Shown here in pieces: positions 38,850 through 42,513 of a stretch of 42,513 bases of DNA; within the stretch, counting starts at the first letter, position 1, and each line of letters starts with the position of its first letter. Source of the stretch: Acidithiobacillus ferrivorans (GTDB lineage Bacteria; Pseudomonadota; Gammaproteobacteria; Acidithiobacillales; Acidithiobacillaceae); the NCBI GenBank assembly GCA_018853935.1, contig JAAOMR010000120.1:1-42513 (forward strand), given 5' to 3'. Position numbers and translations under genes: made by a program. Under the pieces are notes generated by a model. It ran no database searches, was not told where the DNA came from, and worked only from the letters and a program-made list of their open reading frames with translations.

Positions 38850-39812
38850 ATGAGCGCCCCTATCGAGAACGCCCAACGGTACAACCCATTTGTCAATAAT
38901 AGCGAATATTTTAACTTCGGTATAGTGCAGGCCATCCGGCAGCCTGCGATTAAGCCCAGCACCGCCACATGGGGAAGATTCTGCAAGGCGATTGAGTCAC
39001 CCAAAATCCGCGACCAGAAGGACGGTCCCGGCGCTGTTTTCGCCACCTTCTCTAAACAGTGGCGAAACCGTGAAAACGTATCTCTGGTGACCGCGATTGC
39101 CTATGACCTTGAATTCCAGACGGGAGGCCCGGCGATACCGGCACCAGCAGCCATTGCAGAAGATTTGCAAGGCTTAGGTCTGGCCTTTGCCGTCTGGACC
39201 ACCTTCAGCGACCGACCAGAAGCGCGGCGGATCCGCGTGGTGTTGCCCATCGAAGACGGTCTGGCACCGGAACTGCTCCGGGCGGCGTATCCCCTCCCCC
39301 TGAAGTACCTGCCCATTGTCACGCCGGACATGCTCGACGCTACATGTGCGGAACCGGCACGGATGATGATTTTACCGGCGATACCAGCAGATCGTGCAGC
39401 AGCTTATGAGTGTTACCACGGCGCGGGCGATTGGCTTGTAGGCTCATCTTTGGCGCTGGCAGCTACCGAAGTGCTCCGGGCTGAAAAGGATGCAGCAGCG
39501 GCCAAGCAAGCGCGATTCAGGCCCGGTCCACTTAGTGGTCGGGAGTCTGTCATTGAGGATTTCAACAGAGAACATCCGGTCGAGGAGATTCTTGAGGGCT
39601 GCGGCTACAAACAGCGCGGGGAGAAGTGGGTCAGCCCCAACAGCCACTCCGGTCAAGCTGGCGTCATTGTCCGTAATGGCAAGGCTTTCAGCCACCACAG
39701 CGACGCGCTCGGCGACCACTTTTGGCACGACCCCTTCGACCTTTACGCGAAGCTCCAACACGGCGGCGACAAGCGACTTGCAGCGCAATCTCTGCGCGGC
39801 GGGAGGATTTGA
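38850..39812 (+). CDS. Putative primase-polymerase (AEP-like) of element B
   Basis: A 320-residue protein. AIAYDLEFQTGGPAIPA resembles the catalytic acidic motif of archaeo-eukaryotic-type primases on phages and islands, and WTTFSDRPEARRIRVVLPIE is the typical second motif, in which an S/H-x-x-x-R/F-R element holds the nucleotide. The C-terminal domain is a small module, EEILEGCGYKQRGEKWVSP to SHHSDALGDHFWHDPFDLY, found behind such primases. It probably primes replication or excision-linked synthesis of element B, together with the DUF3987 protein at 40051. It starts three bases after the previous stop. Confidence 0.65.
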   Translation: MSAPIENAQRYNPFVNNSEYFNFGIVQAIRQPAIKPSTATWGRFCKAIESPKIRDQKDGPGAVFATFSKQWRNRENVSLVTAIAYDLEFQTGGPAIPAPAAIAEDLQGLGLAFAVWTTFSDRPEARRIRVVLPIEDGLAPELLRAAYPLPLKYLPIVTPDMLDATCAEPARMMILPAIPADRAAAYECYHGAGDWLVGSSLALAATEVLRAEKDAAAAKQARFRPGPLSGRESVIEDFNREHPVEEILEGCGYKQRGEKWVSPNSHSGQAGVIVRNGKAFSHHSDALGDHFWHDPFDLYAKLQHGGDKRLAAQSLRGGRI

Positions 39813-39814
39813 GC

Positions 39815-40054
39815 ATGGCGCATGTAGCGAACAATACCGGCAATGTGGAATGGTACACGCCTGTGCTCTATCTCGACGCGGCGAGTGCTGTTTGCTTCCC
39901 GACCGGGCGCATCCGTTTTCTGGACCCGGACGGCAACCCCGGCGCACCGCTCCAAGGCCAAATGATCGTTTATCTCGGCGCGTGCCCTCAACGATTCCGA
40001 AAAGCCTTTGCAGACTTCGGGACGATCACCTATCCGGTCGGGCGGGCATCATGA
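39815..40054 (+). CDS. Internally deleted phage-type DNA adenine methylase
   Basis: A 79-residue frame starting at ATG 39815 behind GGAGG. Its first 20 residues (AHVANNTGNVEWYTPVLYLD) are the N terminus of phage-type Dam N6-adenine methylases, and from SAVCFPTGRIRFLDPDGNPG on it is their C terminus. The middle of the usual protein of about 150-180 residues, with the SAM site and the DPPY-type catalytic motif, is missing, yet the frame and both gene junctions are intact. It cannot be an active methylase as written. It overlaps the next gene as ATGA. It is either a decayed gene or a DNA-binding or domesticated remnant. Confidence 0.65.
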   Translation: MAHVANNTGNVEWYTPVLYLDAASAVCFPTGRIRFLDPDGNPGAPLQGQMIVYLGACPQRFRKAFADFGTITYPVGRAS

Positions 40055-41565
40055 GCGCCCTTCCCTTCACCCGCAAAATATCCCCGGAGGAAGCGGCGGC
40101 GGCAGCGGCTCCCGATTGGGAAGACCCGTTACCCCTCACCGAACATGAGGTTGGCGACCCCTATCCATTGGACGCCCTACCCGGACCCGTCAAGGCCACC
40201 GTGCAGGAGGTGCAAGGCTTCATTCAGGCACCGACCGCACTGGTGGCGGCTTCGGTACTCAGTGCCCTGTCAGCGGCAGCGCAAGGGCTGGCAAACGTAC
40301 AACGTGACAAAGGTCTAGTTGGCCCCTGCTCCCTGTATTTCCTTTCCATCGCTGACTCCGGCGAGCGCAAGAGTGCCATAGATACAACGGTCCTTGAGGG
40401 AATCAGGGCCTACGAAGCAGAAGAAGAAGAATCTGCAAAACCCCTGCGGAAGAAACACGCGGCCCAGCTCAGGTCGTGGGAAGCTCAGGTCGAAGGGGTC
40501 ACGTCATCCATTAGGGCGGAAGCCAAAGCTGCGAAGCCGGTCGGCGCGCTTGAAACTAGGCTCATGCAGCTTGAGAAAGACAAGCCTGCCCCTGTCATCG
40601 TACCCCGCGCTTTGTGGGACGATACCACCACGGAGGCTTTGATCGCTGGCATGGCCTCCAACTGGCCCAGCGCGGCGATTATCAGCGCGGAAGCCGGGGT
40701 CGTGTTCGGCGGCCATTCCATGAAGAAAGACAATCTGGTCGGCGGCCTTGCTACGCTCAATAAATTATGGTCGGGCGAACCCATCCGGGCAGACCGCAAA
40801 ACCGAAGGGGCAAGCGTCATCCTCAACACCGGGCGGCTGACCCTTGGCCTTGCCGTGCAGGAGACCGTGATACGGCAATTCTTCGAGTCCTCAAAAGGGA
40901 TTGGCAGGGGATCAGGCTTTGCGGCACGTTTCCTGATTAGCTGCCCCGCCACCACTCAGGGGACCCGCTTCTACAAATCTATGGGCACCACGGTCGCGAC
41001 CCATCGGTTTACAGAACGGCTCAAGGCGATGATCGGCGCGACCGAGTTGCTGGTCGATGGCTGCGATTTGGAAACCGTGCCGTTATCCCCGGCAGGCAAA
41101 GCGGCGTGGGTCAGCTTTCATGATGGCATTGAGGGGGAACTGCTCCCCGACCGGGAGTTCAGCGACAACAAAGACTCTGCCAGCAAAGCGGCTGAAAATG
41201 TTGCAAGGCTTGCTTGCCTGTTTCACCTGTTCGAGCACGGACCATCTGGTCAGATCAGCGCGGAGCATGTAGAGGCGGCGGCGGCCATCGTTACATGGCA
41301 TCTGTACGAGGCCCGGCGCTTCCTTGGAGAGATTGCCCAGCCCGCCGACCAGATCGCGGCAGAACGGCTCGACGCATGGTTACTGCAACAGCCGGGTCCG
41401 GTCACGGCCAAGGCGATTATGAACAAAGGCCCAGCAGATACCCGCAAAAGATCAGCACTGGACAAAGCCTTGCAGGAGCTTGTGGCCTGCCACCGGGTCC
41501 GCGTGTCCAAGGTCGGCAAGTCTTCCATCGTTTCAGTAAATCCGGCTCTACGGCAAGGAGGCTAA
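40051..41565 (+). CDS. DUF3987 (YfjI-like) protein
   Basis: A 504-residue protein of the DUF3987 family found in cryptic prophages and islands. ATG 40051 overlaps the previous stop; the open frame reaches far upstream but that part lies on other genes. After an Ala-rich N terminus it has the conserved PTALVAASVLSALSAAAQG, the degenerate P-loop-like SIADSGERKSAID, a long charged helix (about 120-175), and AIISAEAGVVFGGHSMKKDN with ASVILNTGRLTLGLAVQETV (a DExD-like region of D5-type ATPases). The family is thought to be related to helicase-primase ATPases. It would act with the AEP-like protein at 38850. Confidence 0.82.
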   Translation: MSALPFTRKISPEEAAAAAAPDWEDPLPLTEHEVGDPYPLDALPGPVKATVQEVQGFIQAPTALVAASVLSALSAAAQGLANVQRDKGLVGPCSLYFLSIADSGERKSAIDTTVLEGIRAYEAEEEESAKPLRKKHAAQLRSWEAQVEGVTSSIRAEAKAAKPVGALETRLMQLEKDKPAPVIVPRALWDDTTTEALIAGMASNWPSAAIISAEAGVVFGGHSMKKDNLVGGLATLNKLWSGEPIRADRKTEGASVILNTGRLTLGLAVQETVIRQFFESSKGIGRGSGFAARFLISCPATTQGTRFYKSMGTTVATHRFTERLKAMIGATELLVDGCDLETVPLSPAGKAAWVSFHDGIEGELLPDREFSDNKDSASKAAENVARLACLFHLFEHGPSGQISAEHVEAAAAIVTWHLYEARRFLGEIAQPADQIAAERLDAWLLQQPGPVTAKAIMNKGPADTRKRSALDKALQELVACHRVRVSKVGKSSIVSVNPALRQGG

Positions 41566-41566
41566 T

Positions 41567-42028
41567 GTGGCGCTGCGAGATAACTACCGGAAGTATTTAC
41601 CCGCCGACCCGGGTCGCCAGCAGGAGGAGGCGACCACGGCTGTTTGCAGCGAAGCGGATCAAGCGAAGACCATGCTATCCGCCATCAGGTCGGCGGGGCT
41701 GCATATCTACCTTGAGGCGGGCGAGCTGCGGGTCGGCCCAGCATCAAAATTATGGGATTACGACATGCCCTTAATCCGCGACCACAAAGAGGCTTTGCTG
41801 GCGCTGTTAGCTGAGGAGGCACCCACGCGGCCCAGCGGGCCCGTCCTGTCAGTGGCCTGCAAAGACTGCGGTCACTTCACCGCTGGCCCTATTCGACATG
41901 GGGTCGGTATCTGTGCGAGCACCGGCGGCGAGCGCGTGCCGCGTGGTGGCGAAGGTTATGCACATGCTTATGAAACATCCCCGCGAAGTTGCCGGAAGTT
42001 TTCATCCAAAAAGGACACGACGATATGA
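41567..42028 (+). CDS. TubC_N-like domain protein with Cys-rich tail
   Basis: A 153-residue protein starting at GTG 41567, one base after the DUF3987 stop and behind AAGGAGG; ATG 41565 is in another frame. Residues 35-80 contain SAIRSAGLHIYLEAGELRVG and IRDHKEALLALLAEE, the TubC_N-like docking fold that occurs as a short domain in many islands and phages. The second half has CKDCGHF and GICASTGGERVPRGGEGYAH, a zinc-binding pattern with spaced cysteines. Function unknown; the domain pair is common in element cores next to DUF3987 genes. The stop overlaps the next ATG (ATGA). Confidence 0.7.
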   Translation: MALRDNYRKYLPADPGRQQEEATTAVCSEADQAKTMLSAIRSAGLHIYLEAGELRVGPASKLWDYDMPLIRDHKEALLALLAEEAPTRPSGPVLSVACKDCGHFTAGPIRHGVGICASTGGERVPRGGEGYAHAYETSPRSCRKFSSKKDTTI

Positions 42029-42288
42029 CCCAGCTGATAAAGACTTGCCCAGAATGTAACCTGCCCCATGCGTCCAAGACCGCCACCTGTCCAAGGTGCA
42101 GAATCTTGTCTGCATGGCATCAGCCATCGCCGCTTGCTCAAGAACTTTTGGCGCAAATGGATTTGATCGTGGACGCGCTCTATCAAGCCAAATGCGAGGC
42201 GATAGAGATCAGGGTCGCGCTCGGCCATGCCCACTCACACGGCAATATGCAGGACGTGCTCAAAGTGGCGGCTCAGTATGCCCGCTAA
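42025..42288 (+). CDS. Zinc-ribbon small protein
   Basis: An 87-residue protein coupled to the previous gene by ATGA. CPECNLPHASKTATCPRC (about 8-25) is a CxxC-x11-CxxC zinc ribbon, followed by a helical part (LAQELLAQMDLIVDALYQAK). No defined family. Such small zinc ribbons are common in the replication operons of integrated elements. Confidence 0.68.
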   Translation: MTQLIKTCPECNLPHASKTATCPRCRILSAWHQPSPLAQELLAQMDLIVDALYQAKCEAIEIRVALGHAHSHGNMQDVLKVAAQYAR

Positions 42289-42335
42289 AGAAAACCAGCC
42301 CCTAACCAACCGCCCACACCCATAAGGAGAATCGT

Positions 42336-42513
42336 ATGCCTACCCCGAAAAAACTTATAAGGATTATCGAAAACCCAACGACCGCCGAGTTGTTGGAATC
42401 ATTGGTCCCTGCGGCATTGCAGGCGTTACACACCGTATTGACAGACCCGCTGTCCCCGGCGGGTGCGCGGGTGGCTGCGGCGCGGGATGTCTTGGACCGC
42501 GTTGAAGGTCGCC
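42336..42513 (+). CDS. Hypothetical protein, start only (small-terminase-like helix)
   Basis: ATG 42336 behind AAGGAG opens a frame that runs off the window. The first 59 residues include TPKKLIRIIENPTTAELLES and LQALHTVLTDPLSPAGARVA followed by AARDVLDRVEG. A helix of the form A-R-V-x-A-A-x-x-x-L-D-R is frequent in phage small-terminase-like proteins and in related island proteins. With the C terminus missing this remains a weak suggestion. Confidence 0.5.
   Translation, partial: MPTPKKLIRIIENPTTAELLESLVPAALQALHTVLTDPLSPAGARVAAARDVLDRVEGR

Noticed and set aside
39490-40050. Long N-terminal extension of the DUF3987 protein
   Set aside because: The frame is open upstream, but those bases encode the primase and the reduced Dam protein in other frames; ATG 40051 gives a normal start with an ATGA overlap.
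41214-41774. 186-codon plus-strand frame
   Set aside because: It crosses the DUF3987-TubC_N junction in a frame rich in Arg and Pro, with no ribosome site, while both neighbours are well supported.

Overview
The window reads as a stack of mobile DNA parked next to one tRNA gene in a proteobacterium. No housekeeping gene fixes the species. An H-NS-like remnant, a HugZ-type protein, type I restriction genes and IncP/IncI-flavoured transfer genes fit a gammaproteobacterium or a member of Acidithiobacillia; that is inference. Two segments of ordinary GC content (1-12.36 kb and 36.27-42.5 kb) flank a clearly more AT-rich segment (12.4-36.2 kb). The AT-rich segment is bounded by a perfect 47-bp direct repeat (12368-12414 and 36219-36265). 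Read on the minus strand, this repeat is the 3' half of a tRNA-Thr(UGU), from the anticodon loop to CCA. Neither copy has a 5' half, so the intact tRNA should lie to the right of the window.

Region 1 (1-12.36 kb) starts with the end of a PilZ-like gene, a collapsed second copy of the hsdM 5' end, a HugZ-like protein, a VapBC pair and an IS21 remnant. It continues with a full type I restriction-modification operon: hsdM, hsdS, a HigBA-like pair, a Phd/RelE-like pair, hsdR and a YgjP/SprT-like metallohydrolase. An H-NS-like gene broken by an amber codon follows.

Region 2 (element A, 12.37-36.27 kb) is an integrative element that probably also replicates and is mobilised. Its replication block is a DUF927/SF3-like helicase, 14 iterons in two opposed clusters around an AT-rich core, and a RepB-type primase. 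Its transfer block is a MobF (TrwC/TraI-like) relaxase, a candidate oriT, a divergent TraK/TraL/TraM-like operon, a TrwB/TraD-like coupling protein and one isolated DotA/TraY-like protein; no other mating-pair genes are present. Between relaxase and coupling protein lies a cluster of genes built from a 28-residue repeat. At the right end a tyrosine integrase, a ParB-like protein and a D12 adenine methyltransferase overlap in one minus-strand operon. The element is threaded with a roughly 60-bp terminator module (about eight copies), a 280-bp duplicated leader, and three copies of a 17-bp palindrome that could be the ParB target.

Region 3 (element B, 36.27 kb to the window end) is the left part of a second tRNA-type element: a P4-type integrase, an AlpA/excisionase-like protein, a putative primase, an internally deleted phage-type Dam methylase, a DUF3987 (YfjI-like) protein, a TubC_N-like protein, a zinc-ribbon protein and the start of a further gene. 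Repeats around its integrase also occur just left of the left att copy, so region 1 may be the tail of a third, related element. The window is best read as a tandem array of elements at one tRNA-Thr gene.
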